Shown here: positions 33,501 through 48,500 of the stretch, one piece after another | How positions within the stretch are numbered: position 1 is the stretch's first letter | Layout: each line of letters begins with the position of its first letter | From: Photorhabdus laumondii subsp. laumondii | GTDB lineage: Bacteria > Pseudomonadota > Gammaproteobacteria > Enterobacterales > Enterobacteriaceae | NCBI RefSeq assembly: GCF_003343245.1 | Contig: NZ_CP024901.1 | Span: forward strand, 3,100,001-3,164,000 | Direction of reading: 5' to 3' | Length of the DNA: 64,000 bases | The notes under the pieces: generated by a model | Database searches by the model: none | Seen by the model: only the letters and a program-made list of their open reading frames with translations | Told to the model about the DNA's origin: nothing | Translations under genes and position numbers: made by a program

Positions 33501-36500
33501 AGCATCCGGGTTTTTCTCCACTTGTTGTTCAAATAACTGATGGACACATAACTGCTTAGGGTAGACAGTTTCAGTCGCATTCCAAGTTTTTAGCAACAAT
33601 CGGCGTTCCACTTCTGGCAGAATATTCAATGCCCGTACCGGTGTTTCCGGTGCCTGTTCAAGTGCTTCCACCAAACTCTCCAGCGCCTGTTGCATATAAC
33701 CACATATCCGTTTCGGATCAAACGGTTGTACCACTTGCGCGGTCAATCCCAAAGCGTGACCAAAATCCTCCACCGATAGAGTAAACGGATAGTTGGTACG
33801 TTCCTGCCCGTTAAAGGATTCTATACCGCTGATAGTTTCATCTACGGTGATCGGCTGCGCACTATGCCGGTAGTTCAGCAAAGTACTAAAGAGGGGCGTT
33901 TCCCCCGACACTTCACTGCAACGTTGAGCCAGTGCCAGTGAAGCATGTTCATGCGCAAGCAATTCAGCTAACCGAGTATGGGTTAAGCGTGCACTATCCT
34001 GTACCGGGGTATTATTTATATCCAGTCGTAACGGCAAGGTGTTGACAAACAGTCCCATGCCGCTATCAGCGCCTTCTCCACCCTGCATCCGCCCAAACAG
34101 CACAGTGCCGAACACCACTTTCTCTTGTCCACTGATACGCGACAATACCTGTGCCCAGGCCAGATGACACAACGCCGCCAAACTAACGCCCAGACGCCGG
34201 GCCTGACTACGCAAGCGATTATTCAATATGGTGGGCAACATCCGGTGCAATTCTGTCACCTGCGAGCCGTCTCGATGTACTTCCGTCAACCCGAACGGCA
34301 GCGTCGGTTCATCCACTTCAGCCAACATGTCAGTAAAGAAACGGGTATGTTCGGCCTGGCTCACGCCCAACCGGACCTGAGCCACCAGATTGCGGAAAGG
34401 GACCGGCGCAGACAAGTTCTCTTCCCGCCCGGTAAGGTACGCCTGAACTTCTCGGTTCATCACTTCCAGTGTCGTATGATCGCCAATCAGATGATGCTGT
34501 AATTGCAGTGCAATCCAGCGACCATCCGTTTCTTGCGCCACCATAAAACGCAGCAAGGGGGCTTGGCTCAAGTCGAGACGATGATAACGCGGGTCAAAAC
34601 GTTGAATGAGTTGTTCATAAACCGGTCCATCAATGGGATCCAATGTCAATTCAGTCACTGATAACGGTGCCTGACGCCAGACCACCTGAACCGGTGTTGA
34701 TAATCCTTGCCAGATAAAAGCAGTGCGTAGGATGTCATGGCGGTTAATCACCTGTTGTACTACTGCCAAATAACTGTCCAACAGAGATCGATCAACGAAA
34801 GCCGTCTGACTGACTAATAGGTACGGATCACCTTTATTCGCCAGTAGATGATGGAACAAGATACCGTCCTGTAACGGCGACAGGGCATAAATATCTTGAA
34901 TATTAGCCATTCCACCCGGCACTTGTTCAACGATATGGTCAATTTCCGGTTGAGTGAGATCAATTAATGGCAACATATCGGGGGTGAGTATTGTGGTTAC
35001 TGGGGTGATAACATTTGCCGGCACTACCACCGCCGGTGATTGCCCTACTGTTTGGGCAAATGCCGATAACACCGGGGATTGGAATAAATCACGCACCGCT
35101 AACGTTAACCCCACGTTACGCAGACGTTCAATCATTCGCACCGCCAGCAATGAATGACCGCCTAATGCAAAGAAGCTGTCGTGTCGGCTGATCTGTTCAA
35201 TACCCAACAACTCGCTCCAAACAGTGGCTAACAGAGTTTCTGTCTCCCCTTGCGGCGCTGCATAAACCTGACGGGCAAAGGCATCTTCCCCCGGTGCCGG
35301 TAGCGCCCGGCGATCCAGTTTGCCGTTCGGGGTCAACGGAAAGGTCTCCAGACGCACAAAAGCGGCCGGCACCATATAATCCGGTAAAATCGCACCTAAG
35401 TGAGTACGCAGACGATTAATCAACTCCTCATCCACTTCTGCCACTACATAAGCCACCAGCCGTTTATCCTGACCATCATCCAGCGCCAGCACAACCGCTT
35501 CTCTCACCGCCGGGTATTCCATCAATCGGGCTTCGATTTCCCCCGGCTCAATGCGGAAGCCGCGGATTTTCACCTGTTGGTCATTACGGCCCAGGAACTC
35601 CAGATTGCCGTCAGGCAGGTAGCGGGCCAAATCCCCGGTGCGGTACATCCGGGCATCTGGAATATGACTAAACGGGTCTGTCAGGAAACGTTCCGCCGTC
35701 AGTTCAGGACGATTGAGATAACCCCGTGCCACACCGGCCCCGCCAATATATAACTCACCTACAGCGCCTGACGGTACTGGCTGACCATACTTATCCAACA
35801 AATAGAGGGTTAAATCCGGGAGCCGTGTGCCAATAGGACTCGTTGTCTGCTCTACATCATGGCGAGCCAGTGCCCAGTAAGTGACGTGTACCGTGGTCTC
35901 TGTGATACCGTACATATTCACCAACTGAGGCGATGTCTCTTCACGCAGGGCATACCACGGCTTCAGCATACTCGGTTCAAGTGCTTCCCCACCAAAGATG
36001 ATATAGCGCAAGCAGTCCGGTAACGGATTGGCAACATAACTGGCAATAAAGGCTTTAAAGGCACTGGGGGTCTGATTCAACACCGTAACACCGTGCTGAC
36101 ACACGAATTGATGCAGCTCCTGGGGTGAACGGGCAATCGCATGCGGAACCAGCACCAGTTTAGCGCCGTAGCGTAACGCCCCCCATAATTCCCATACCGA
36201 GAAGTCAAACGCAATGGAATGGAACAGACACCAAATATCTTGCCGGTTAAATCGATACCAGGATTCAGTGGCGTCAAACAAACGCAGGATATGACGATGT
36301 TCCACCATCACCCCTTTCGGCGTACCGGTCGAGCCCGAGGTGTAAATCACATACGCCAGATGCTGTGCCGTCAATCCCGGCACTTGCGGGTTACTGTCCG
36401 GTTGATCAGGCAGGCTATTTGGGTCAAGTACCGTTAACCCTGCCAGTGCGTCCTCTCCCAGCACATCACGCCCGACATTATCCGCCAGCAAAATAGCGGG

Positions 36501-39500
36501 GGCAGCATCGGTCAGGATATGTGTCAGGCGCTCCCCAGTATAGACCGGATCCAGCGGCACATAGGCACCTCCGGCTTTCAGCACGGCTAATACCCCCACC
36601 ACCATTGCCGGTGAACGTGACACGCAAACCGCCACCCGTTGGTCCGGTATGACGCCCAACGCGATCAGTTGATGCGCCAACCGGTTGGCACGGGCATTGA
36701 GCTCGCCGTAACTGAGGGTGTGTTCTTCATATACCACTGCCGTCTCATTAGGCTCGTTCTCCACCTGTTGTTCAAATAACTGATGAATACATAACTGCTT
36801 AGGATACCGGGTTTCAATGACATTCCGGGTTTCCAATAACAGCTTGCGCTCCGCTACGGTCAGAATATCGATTTTCCCAACCGTCTGTTGAGGATTAGCT
36901 ACCATCTCCCGCAGCATGGTATGGAGATAGCCTACCTGCCGCTCAATGGTCACTTGATCAAATAGAGCGGTGGCATAATTCAGATAGCCAGTAATCCTGC
37001 CCTCCACCTCAAACAAATTCAGCTCAAGATCGAACTTAACCACATCAAAAGCTTGCTCAACAGGTGAAACCACCAATCCCGGCAACCGCCATTCCGTGTT
37101 CTCATTGTTCTGCCAGGCAAACATCACTTGGAACAATGGGGTATGCGCCAGTCGGCGGGACGGTTGCACGATTTCCACCACCTGCTCAAACGGCAGATCT
37201 TGGTGTTCTTGCGCTGCCAGCGCCGTTTGTCGCACACGTGCCAGTAATTCCGCCACACTGGGTTCACCGGATAAATCCATACGCAACGCTAGTGTATTCA
37301 CAAAGAAGCCGATTAAAGATTCCACTTCCTGTCGACTGCGACCAGCACTTGGCGTACCGATAACCAGATCTTCCTGACCCGATAGACGCGACAGAACCGT
37401 CGCCCAAGCCGCCAACAGGGTCATAAATAACGTGACGCCCTGTTGCTCACTCAGGAGTTTAAGAGATTGGGTTAACTCCGCATCCAGACTGATGAGTAAA
37501 GTATTTCCGGCAAATGACTGCTGAGGCGGACGTGGCCGGTCAGTCGGTAAATCCAGTAGAACTGGTACGTCAGCCAGCTTTGTGCACCAGTAGTCAGATT
37601 GAGACTGTATCTGTGCTGCCGACAGCCATTGACACTGCCAAGCGGCGTAATCAGGGTACTGAATCGTCAACGGTAGCAACGGATCTGGCTGTTGGTTCAA
37701 GTAAGCCGAATACAGCGTCTCCAGCTCTGACTTCAGTACCCCTAAAGACCAGCCATCGGAAACAATATGATGTTGGGTCAGCAGAAAAACGTGATCATTG
37801 TCAGCCAGTTGTACCAGAGTGGAACGAATTAATGGGCCACGGGCAAGATCAAACGACACACTAGCTTCCTGAACTGAGAAAGAAGCAAGCTGCGCATCCA
37901 CATCAGGCGTGTCACGCAGATCATATTTTCTCATCGGCAAGCCCCATTCCGTCGGCAACAATTCCACCTGCGGCTGACCGTCAACAGCAACAAAAACAGA
38001 ACGCAACGCTTCATGGCGGGCAAACAGCGTATCAAGTGCCCGTTGCCAGGCGGCGATATCCAGCCGACCACGCAAACGCAGAGCCAGCGGAATATGATAG
38101 GTTTCACTCACCCCCTCAAACTGCGCCAGGAACCACAGACGCTGTTGCGCAAATGACAACGGCAATTGGCCTTCACGGGATAGCGGAATGATAGCTGGCA
38201 ATGCCTCGCCTGACTCATCAAACCGGGCACTCATCACTTCAGCAAAAGCCATCAAAGTCGGGAATGTAAACAGCGTAGACAGCGGTAATTCAATCCCCAG
38301 CGCCGCTATTCGGTTCATCATCCGCACCGCCAGCAAAGAATGGCCGCCCAGTGCGAAAAAGTTGTCATACCGGCTAATCCGCTCAACGCTCAGTAATTCA
38401 CGCCAGATAGCCGCCAATGTGGTTTCCATCTCCCCTGACGGTGCTGCGTAAATTTGCCGGGCAAAATCCTCTTCCCCCGGTGCCGGTAGCGCCCGACGGT
38501 CCAGCTTGCCGTTCGGCGTCAGCGGGAAGGCATCCAAACAGACAAAAGCGGCCGGTACCATATAATCCGGCAACACCGCACTTAAGTGATCACGCAGATG
38601 GTTAACCAGCATCTCATCCGCTTCTGCCACCACATAAGCCACCAACCGTTTATCCTGACCATCACTCATCACCAACACGACTGCTTCATGCACCGCCGGG
38701 TGTTCCATCAGCCGAGCTTCGATTTCCCCCGGCTCAATGCGGAAACCACGGATTTTCACCTGTTGGTCATTACGGCCCAGGAACTCCAGATTGCCATCCG
38801 GCAGGTAACGGGCCAAATCCCCAGTTCGGTACAGGCGGGCATCGGGTTTATCACTGAACGGATCCGGCAAAAAACGCTCTGCGGTCAGTTCAGGACGATT
38901 AAGATAGCCACAGGCAACTCCATCCCCGCCGATATAAATCTCTCCTTCCACACCCAACGGCACTGGCTGACCATTGGCATCCAACAGATAAACCCGCGTA
39001 TTAGCTATCGGTCGGCCAATGGGGATCCGGATCACTCCTGACGGTAACGTTGCAATACGGTAGGTAGTGGTAAAGGTGGTGCCCTCACTGGGTCCATAGC
39101 CATTCAATAACTGTTGCGGCGGGCTATCACGCAGAACTTGCGCCATCACATGCGGATCCAGCACATCGCCACCAACAATCAAGATGTTGAGCTGCGGGAA
39201 AACCGGGGACAACTCTGCTGCCAGTCGGTTAAACAACCCGACACTCAGCCACAGCACGGTAATGCGATAATTCCGTAATACTTGAGCAAACTCTTTGGGT
39301 GTTAGCACAGTGGCGTGATCAATCACCACCAGCGCACCGCCATTAAGCAGCGGTGCCCACACTTCAAAGGTGCTAGCATCGAAAACCGGGTTAGCTTCAA
39401 ACGCCACCCGATCATCCGGCCCAATTTCGGCATATCCGTTATTAATCACCAGCCGAACTACAGCACGATGCGGCACCATCACCCCTTTGGGCATACCGGT

Positions 39501-42500
39501 CGAGCCGGAAGTATACATAATATAAGCCAGCTCGGTACTGGACCGAGATAAGTCAAGATTAAGGTAATCCTCTCCCCTAATAGCCCCCATCTCATCGGCC
39601 AAACAAAACCGAGGAATCGCCAGGTCAATCGGGATATCGGTAAGCAATAACTTGGCTGAACAGTCTCTTATCAGCCAATGCTTCCTCTCGTCCGGCACAC
39701 TGGGATCGATCGGCACATAAACAGCCCCGGCTTTGAGGATAGCCAATTGAGCCACCACCAGCTCAATAGAACGCTCTAACAAAACAGCAATCCGCTCATC
39801 CGGTTGAATCCCCTGCCTGATTAACCGACGCGCTAACCGGTTAGCGCGAGCATTTAATTCGGCATAGTTGAAAATGTGTTCTCCATATATCAGTGCTATC
39901 GCATCAGGCGTGTTTTCTGCCTGTTGTTCAAACAACCGGTGAATACAACATTGGTCAGGATATGGTGCTTGGGTCGCGTTCCAGCTCTCCAGCAACAGTT
40001 TTTTCTCCGATGCCGGCAAGATATTCAGCAATCGTACTGGTGCCTCCGGCTGCTGCTCAAGCGCCGCAGCCAGACTTTCTAGCGCCTGTTGCATATAACC
40101 ACATATCCGCTCCGGATCAATCGGTTGAACAATTTGCACCGTCAATCCCAGTGCGTCACCAAAATCCTCCACTGAGAGCACCAACGGATAGTTAGTGCGC
40201 TCTTGCCCGCTAAGGAATTCAATGCCGCTAATGATTGCATCCGTGGCTATCGCCGGTACATTATGCCGGTAGTTCAACAAAGCGCTAAAGAGCGGTGCTT
40301 CATTTTGCACTCCACTGCAACGTTGAGCCAACGCCAGCGAAGCATGTTCATGCTCAAGCAACCCAGCTAACCGAGTATGCGCTAACCGTACACTGTCCTG
40401 CACCGAGGTCTCATCTATATCCAACCGCAACGGCAAGGTGTTGATAAATAATCCCATGCCGCTGTCAACTCCTTCCCCTACCTGCATCCGCCCAAACAGT
40501 ACTGTGCCAAACACCACTTTCGCCTGTCCGCTGGTACGCGACAAGACCTGTGCCCAGGCCAAATGACACAACGCAGCCAAACTGACGCCCAGACGCCGGG
40601 CCTGACTACGCAAACGGTTATTCAGCTCAGGCGTCAACATCCGGTGCAACTCGGCCATTTGTGAGCCGTTCCGATGTACTTCCGTCAACCCGAACGGGAG
40701 CGTTGGTTCATCCACTTCAGCCAACATGTCAGTAAAGAAACGGGTATGCTCAGCCTGACTCCCCCCCAACCGAGCCTGTGCCACCAGATTGCGGAAAGGG
40801 ACTGGCGCAGACAAGTTCTCTTCCTGTCCGGCAAGATAAGCCTGAACTTCACCGTTCATCACTTCTAGCGTCGTATGGTCGCCAATCAAATGATGCAACA
40901 ATTGCAATACACTCCAGCGACCATCCTCCTCCTGAGCCACTACAAAATGCAGCAAAGGTGCTCGTTTCAGATCAATACGATATCGACGCGGATCAAAACG
41001 TTGAGCTAACTGGTCTCGGACCGGCCCATCAATCGGGTTCAATGTCAGTTCAGTAATTGACAATAAAGCCTGACACCAGACCACCTGAACCGGCGTGGAT
41101 AATCCCTGCCAGATAAAAGCCGTGCGCAGGATGTCATGACGGTTAATCACCTGTTGCACTGCCACTAAATAGCTATCCAACAGAGCGCGGTCAGCAAAGA
41201 CCATCTGACCAACCAGCAAATACGGGTCGCCTTCACTGGCCAGCAAATGGTGGAACAGGATGCCATCCTGCAACGGTGACAGGGCATAGATATCCTGAAT
41301 ATTGGCAATCCCACCCGGCACTTGTTCAATGATATGGTCAATCTCAGTCTGAGTGAGATCAATCAACGGCAACATCTCGGGTGTCAGTTTCGTAGTCGCC
41401 GAGGTAATGACATTCGTCGGCACCGCCACCACCGGTGATTGCCCTACTGTTTGGGCAAATTCAGATAACACTGGGGATTGGAATAAATCACGTACCGCCA
41501 ACGTTAACCCCGCATTACGCAAACGTTCAACCATCCGCACCGCCAGCAATGAATGCCCCCCCAGAGCAAAGAAGCTGTCATGCCGACTAACCTGTTCAAT
41601 GCCCAACAACTCGCGCCAGACAGCAGCCAGCCGGGTTTCTATTTCTCCTTGCGGCGCTGCATAAACCTGACGGGCAAAGGCTTCCACCCCCGGCGCGGGC
41701 AGTGCCCGGCGATCCAGTTTGCCGTTCGGTGTCAACGGGAAGGTATCCAGGCGTATAAAGGCCGCCGGCACCATGTAATCCGGCAAAATGGCTCTTAGAT
41801 GAGCGTACAAGTTGTTAACCAACTGGTCATCCGCTTCTGCCACCACATAAGCCACCAACCGTTTATCCTGACCGTCACCCAAAGTCAGCACCAGTGCGTC
41901 GCTTACCGCCAGGTGTTCTATTAAGCGAGCTTCGATTTCCCCAGGTTCAATACGGAAACCGCGGATTTTCACCTGCTGGTCATTACGACCCAGGAATTCC
42001 AGATTGCCATCCGGCAGGTAGCGGGCTAAATCCCCGGTCCGGTACAGACGGGCATCCGGCTCATCGCTAAATGGATCGGCCAGAAAACGTTCCGCCGTCA
42101 AATCAGGCCGGTTGAGATAGCCTCGCGCTACCCCGATACCGCCAATATAGAGCTCTCCGACTGCCCCTAACGGCACCGGCTGGCCGTCAGTATTCAGCAA
42201 ATAAACCTGTGTGTTAACTGTCGGACGTCCAATCGCAATGACACCCTCAGTGTAGTCTGACGGACAACGCCAGGTGGTCGCACACACCGTGATTTCCGTC
42301 GGGCCATAGGCATTAAACACCGTTGCCCGACGGCTCAGGGCTTGAAGCAACGTTGCGCTGGGTGCCTCACCACCGAGTATCAGCGTCGGTCTTATCGTCA
42401 TTTCCGGTAAATCAGTCCCCTCCCGGAGCAGGGCCGGGGTCAGACAGGCGTGAGTTATCGCCTGCTCTTCCAGATAATGCCAGAGATAACGAGGCTCCTG

Positions 42501-45500
42501 ACGAACCGTATCAGCCGGGATCGCCAAAGTGGCCCCACTGCACAATGCCATCATGGTTTCCCAGACACCCGCATCAAAGCCAAATGAGGCAAACTGCAAC
42601 ATCCGGCTACCCGGATGAATCTCAAACTGAACGATTTTTTCCTGAATCAGATTAACCAGCCCACGGTGTTCAACCATCACGCCCTTTGGTATGCCGGTCG
42701 AACCGGAGGTATAAATCACATACGCCAGATGGCGTGGGGTTAATGCCGATACTTGCGGGTTGCTATCCGGCTGATCAGGCAGGCTATTCGGATCCAGTAC
42801 AGTTAACGCTGCCAGCACTTTTTCACCTAATGCGGTACGTCCCGTATTATCTGCCAGCACAATAGCTGGCACAGCATCGGTTAAAATATGAACCAGACGT
42901 TCCCCCGGATAAGCCGGGTCTAGCGGTACATAGGCCCCCCCGGCTTTCAGTACTGCCAGCAGTCCCACGATCCGCGCCGGTGAGCTCGCGACGCAAATTG
43001 CCACCCGCTGCTCTGGTGCGACTCCCAACATTATCAGTTGATGCGCCAGCCGATTAGCACGGGCATTTAATTCGGCATAACTGAGAACTTGCCCTGCATA
43101 CATCAGCGCCGTGGCATCCGGGCTTTTTTCTGCCTGTTGCTCAAACAGCCGGTGAATACAACAGTGAGCAGGATACGGCATTTCAGTTGCGTTCCAAGTT
43201 TCCAGTAACAGCTTACGCTCCGCCACGGTCAGGATATCGATTTTCCCGACCGGCTGTTGAGGGTTAGCTACCATCCCCCGCAATACGGTATGGAGATAGC
43301 ACACCTGCCGCTCAATGGTCGCTTGATCAAATAACGCCGTAGCATAATTCAGGTAACCGACAATCTGGCCTTCAACTTCAAACAAATTCAGCTCAAGATC
43401 AAACTTAGCCACATCAAAAACTTGCTCGACTGGTGAAACCTCTAGCCCCGGCAGCCGCCATTCCGTATTCTCATTGTTCTGCCAGGCAAACATCACCTGA
43501 AACAGCGGGGTGTGCGCCAGTTGGCGCGGCAGTTGCATGATTTCTACCACCTGTTCAAACGGGAGATCCTGATGTTCCTGTGCCGCCAGTGCGGTTTGTC
43601 GTACACGTGCCAGCAATTCCGTCACATTCGGTGCATCAGATAAATCCATCCGCAACGCCAACGTATTCACAAAGAAGCCAATCAGAGATTCCACTTCCTG
43701 CCGACCACGACCAGCACTTGGCGTACCGATAACCAGATCTTCCTGACCTGACAGGCGTGACAGCACTGTCGCCCAAGCCGCCAACAGGGTCATAAATAAC
43801 GTGACGCCCTGTTGCTCACTCAGGCGCTTAAGGGATTGGGTTAACTCCGCATCCAGACTGACAGGCAATAAGGCCCCGGCAAACGACTGCTGAAGCGGAC
43901 GTGGCCGGTCAGTAGGTAAATCCAAAAGAACCGGTGCATCAACCAGCCTCGCGCGCCAATAATCAGATTGGGACTGTATGCGTTCAGCCGACAACCATTG
44001 ACGCTGCCAAGCGGCGTAATCAGGGTACTGAATCGTCAACGGTGGCAACGGATCTGGCTGTCCCGCCAGAAACGCGGTGTAAAGGGAGCTCAATTCACGC
44101 ATCAACACGCTGACAGACCAACCATCAAAAACAATATGATGTAGAGTCAGCAAGAAAACGTGATCATCATCAGCCAGTTGTATCAGACTGGAACGAATTA
44201 ATGGGCCGCGAGCAAGATCAAACAGTGTTTCAATTTCCTGAGCAGAGAGAGACGCAAGCTGCGCATCTACATCAGGCATGTCACGCAGATCATATTTTCT
44301 CATCAGCAAGCCTGATGCCGCCGGCAACAACTCTATCTGCGGTTGACCATCGACAGCAACGAAGACAGAGCGCAACGCTTCATGGCGGGCAAACAGTGTA
44401 TCAAGTGTCTGTTGCCAAGCGGCGATATCCAACCGACCATGTAGACGTAAGGCCAGCGGAATATGATAGGTCTCACTCACCCCGTCAAACTGAGTCAGGA
44501 ACCACAGACGTTGTTGCGCAAATGACAGCGGCAATTGGCCTTCACGCGATAGCGGAACGATAGCAGGTAATATCCTGTCCGATTCCCCAAACTGGGCACT
44601 TATCGCTTCAGCAAAAGTAGTCAAAACAGGGAATGTAAACAGCGTGGACAATGGCCATTCAATCCCCAACGCCGCTATCCGGTTCATCATTCGCACTGCT
44701 AACAACGAATGGCCGCCTAAAACGAAAAAGTTGTCATATCGGCTAATTCGCTCAACACCGAGTAATTCACACCAGATAGTCGCCAATAGGGTTTCCATCT
44801 CCCCTAGCGGTGCGGCGTAAATCTGCCGGGCAAAATCTTCTTCCCCCGGCACCGGTAATGCTCGGCGATCTAGTTTGCCGTTTGGCGTCAACGGAAAGGT
44901 ATCCAAACGCACAAAGGCTGCCGGCACCATATAATCCGGTAAAATCATACTTAAGTGAGTACGTAGATGGTTAACCAGCATCTCATCCGCTTCTGCCACC
45001 ACATAAGCCACCAACCGTTTATCCTGACCGTTACCCAAAGTCAGCACCAACGCTTCGCTTACTGCCGGGTGTTTCAGCAATTGGGCTTCGATTTCCCCCG
45101 GTTCAATGCGGAAACCGCGGATTTTCACCTGTTGATCATTGCGGCCCAGGAATTCCAGATTACCGTCTGGTAGGTAACGAGCTAAATCCCCGGTGCGATA
45201 CAGGCGAGCATTGGGTTCATCACTGAACGGATCTGGCAAAAAACGTTCCTTCGTCAGTTCAGGACGATTAAGATAGCCACAAACAACTCCATCTCCGCCG
45301 ATATAAATCTCACCGATTGCCCCCTGCGGCACTGGATGACCATAAGTATCCAACAGATAAACCCGCGTATTGGCTATTGGTCGACCAATGGGAATTCTCA
45401 CCACTTCTGGCGATAACGCTGTAATACGGTAAGTGGTAGTAAAGGTGGTGCCTTCACTCGGTCCATAGCCATTCAATAACTGTTGCGGTGGGTTATCACG

Positions 45501-48500
45501 CAGAACTTGTCTAATTACATGTGGATCCAGCACATCACCGCCGACAATGAGGATTTTGAGCTGGGGGAAAGCCGGAGACAACTCTGCCGCCAGTCGGTTA
45601 AATAACCCGACACTTAGCCACAGCACGGTAATGCGATGAGTCTGCAATGCTTGAACAAGTTCTTTAGGCATCAGCAACGTGGCGTGATCAATCACCACCA
45701 GCACGCCGCCATTAAGCAACGGCGACCAGACTTCAAAGGTGCTGGCATCAAAAGCCGGGTTAGCTTCAAACGCCACCCGATCATCCGGCCCAATTTCGGC
45801 GTACCCATTATTAATCACCAGCCGAACCACTGCCCGATGCGGTACCATCACTCCTTTGGGCGTGCCCGTTGAGCCTGAGGTATACATGATATAGGCCAGT
45901 TCAGTACTGGAACGGGGTAAGTCAGGATTGCGGTTATCTTCCTGCCTAATAGCACCCATCTCATCGGCCAGGCAAAACCGGGGGATCGCCAAGTCAATCG
46001 GAGTATCGGTAAGCAATAACTTGGCTGAACAGTCACTTATCAACCAATACTTCCGCTCATCCGGCACTCGGGGATCAATCGGCACATAAACAGCCCCAGC
46101 CTTAAGGATAGCCAACTGAGCCACCACCAGCTCAACAGAACGTTCTAATAGCACAGCGACCCGGTTATCCGGCTTGACCCCTTGCCCAATTAACCAGTGG
46201 GCTAGTTGGTTAGCGCGAGCATTTAATTCGGCATAGTTGAGAATATGTTTTCCATACACCAACGCTATCGCATTAGGGGTATTTTCTGCCTGTTGCTCAA
46301 ACAGCCGGTGAATACAACTCTGGTCAGGATATGGTGCTTGAGTCGCGTTCCAAGTTGCCAGTAACAACCTCTTCTCAGCTTCCGGCAAGATATTCAGCAA
46401 CCGTACCGGTGTCTCCGGCTGCTGTTCAAGCGCCGCTGCCAGACTTTCCAGCGCCTGTTGCATATAACCACACACGCGTTTCGGATCAATCGGTTGAACA
46501 ATTTGCACCGTCAGCCCCAGTGCGTGACCAAAATCTTCCACCGACAAGACAAGTGGATAGTTAGTGCGCTCTTGCCCGCTAAGGAATTCAATACCGCTGA
46601 TGGTTACATCCGTGGTAACCGGCTGTGCACTATGCCGGTAGTTCAGTAACGCGCTAAAGAGAGGTGTTTCCCTCGGCACCTCACTACAACGTTGGGCCAG
46701 CGCCAGTGAGGCATGTTCATGCTCCAGCAATTCGGCTAATCGAGTATGGGCTAATCGTACACCGTCCCGCACCGGGGTATCATCCATATCCAGTCGCAAC
46801 GGCAAAGTATTGGTAAATAGCCCCATGCCATTGTCAGCCCCTTGTCCTGCTTGCATCCGTCCAAACAGCACGGTGCCGAATACCACTTTTACCTGTCCGC
46901 TGGTACGCGACAAGACCTGTGCCCAGGCCAGATGGCATAAAGTTGCTAAGCTGACACCCATACGCCGTGCCTGACTGCGCAGACGATCATTCAGTTCAGG
47001 CGTTAACATCTGGTGCGATTCCATCACCTGTGAACCATCTCGATGTACCTCCATCAACCCGAACGGCAGCGTCGGTTCATCCACTTCAGACAACATGTCA
47101 GTAAAGAAGCGGGTATGTGCGGCCTGACTCACCCCCAACCGGGCCTGAGCCACCAGATTGCGGAAAGGGACCGGCACAGGCAAGTTCTCTTCCTGTCCGG
47201 CAAGATAAGCCTGAATCTCGCCCTGCATCACTTCCATTGTGGTATGGTCACCAATCAGATGATGCTGCAATTGCAGTGCGCTCCAACGGCCATCGTCCTC
47301 CTGCGCCACCGCAAAATGCAACAGTGGTGCTCGTTGCAGATCAATACGATAGCGACGCGGATCAAAATGTTGAGCTAGCTGGTCACAGACCAGCCCATCA
47401 ACCGGGTCTAGTGTCAGTTCAGTGACTGATAATTGAGCTTGACGCCAAACCACCTGAACTGGCGCTGATAATCCTTGCCAAACAAAGGCGGTACGCAAAA
47501 TATCGTGGCGATTAACTACCTGTTGTACTGCCGCCAAATAGTTGTCCAACAAGTCGCGGTTAGCAAAGACCATCTGACCAGCCAGCAGATACGGATCTCC
47601 TTTATTCGCTAGTAAATGGTGGAACAGAATACCGTCCTGCAACGGTGATAAGCCATAGATATCCTGAATATTGGCAACCCCACCTGATACTTGTGCAATG
47701 ATATGATCAATCTCAGATTGGGTCAGATCAGCCAACGGCAACATTTCAGGTGTGAGTGCCGTGGTCACCGGGGTAATGACATTCGTCGGCACCACCACTT
47801 CCAGTGATTGTCCTGCTGTTTGGGCAAATGCCGATAACACCGGGGATTGGAATAAATCACGCACCGCCAGCGTTAATCCCGCATTACGCAGACGTTCAAT
47901 CATCCGTACCGCCAACAGCGAATGACCACCCAATGCAAAGAAGTTGTCATGCCGACTCACCTGTTCAATACCCAATAACTCGCTCCAAATAGTGGCTAGC
48001 AGAGTTTCTGTCTCCCCTTGCGGCGCTGCATAAACCTGACGGGCAAAGGCATTTTCCCCCGGCACCGGTAGCGCCCGACGATCCAGTTTACCGTTCGGGG
48101 TCAATGGGAAGGCATCCATACAGACAAATGCTGCCGGCACCATATAATCCGGTAAAATCGCACCTAAGTGAGTACGCAGACGATTAATCAACTCCTTATC
48201 CACTTCTGCCACTACATAAGCCACCAGCCGTTTATCCTGACCGCCGCCCATCACCTGTACAACCGCTTCATGCACTGCCGGGTGTTCCGTCAATCGGGCT
48301 TCGATTTCCCCCGGCTCAATGCGGAAACCGCGGATTTTCACCTGTTGGTCATTTCGGCCCAGGAACGCCAAATTGCCATCTGGCAAATAGCGGGCCAAAT
48401 CCCCGGTGCGGTACATCCGGGCATCCGGCTCACTACTGAACGGATCTGGTAGAAAACGCTCCGCCGTCAGTTCAGGACGATTGAGATAACCCCGTGCCAC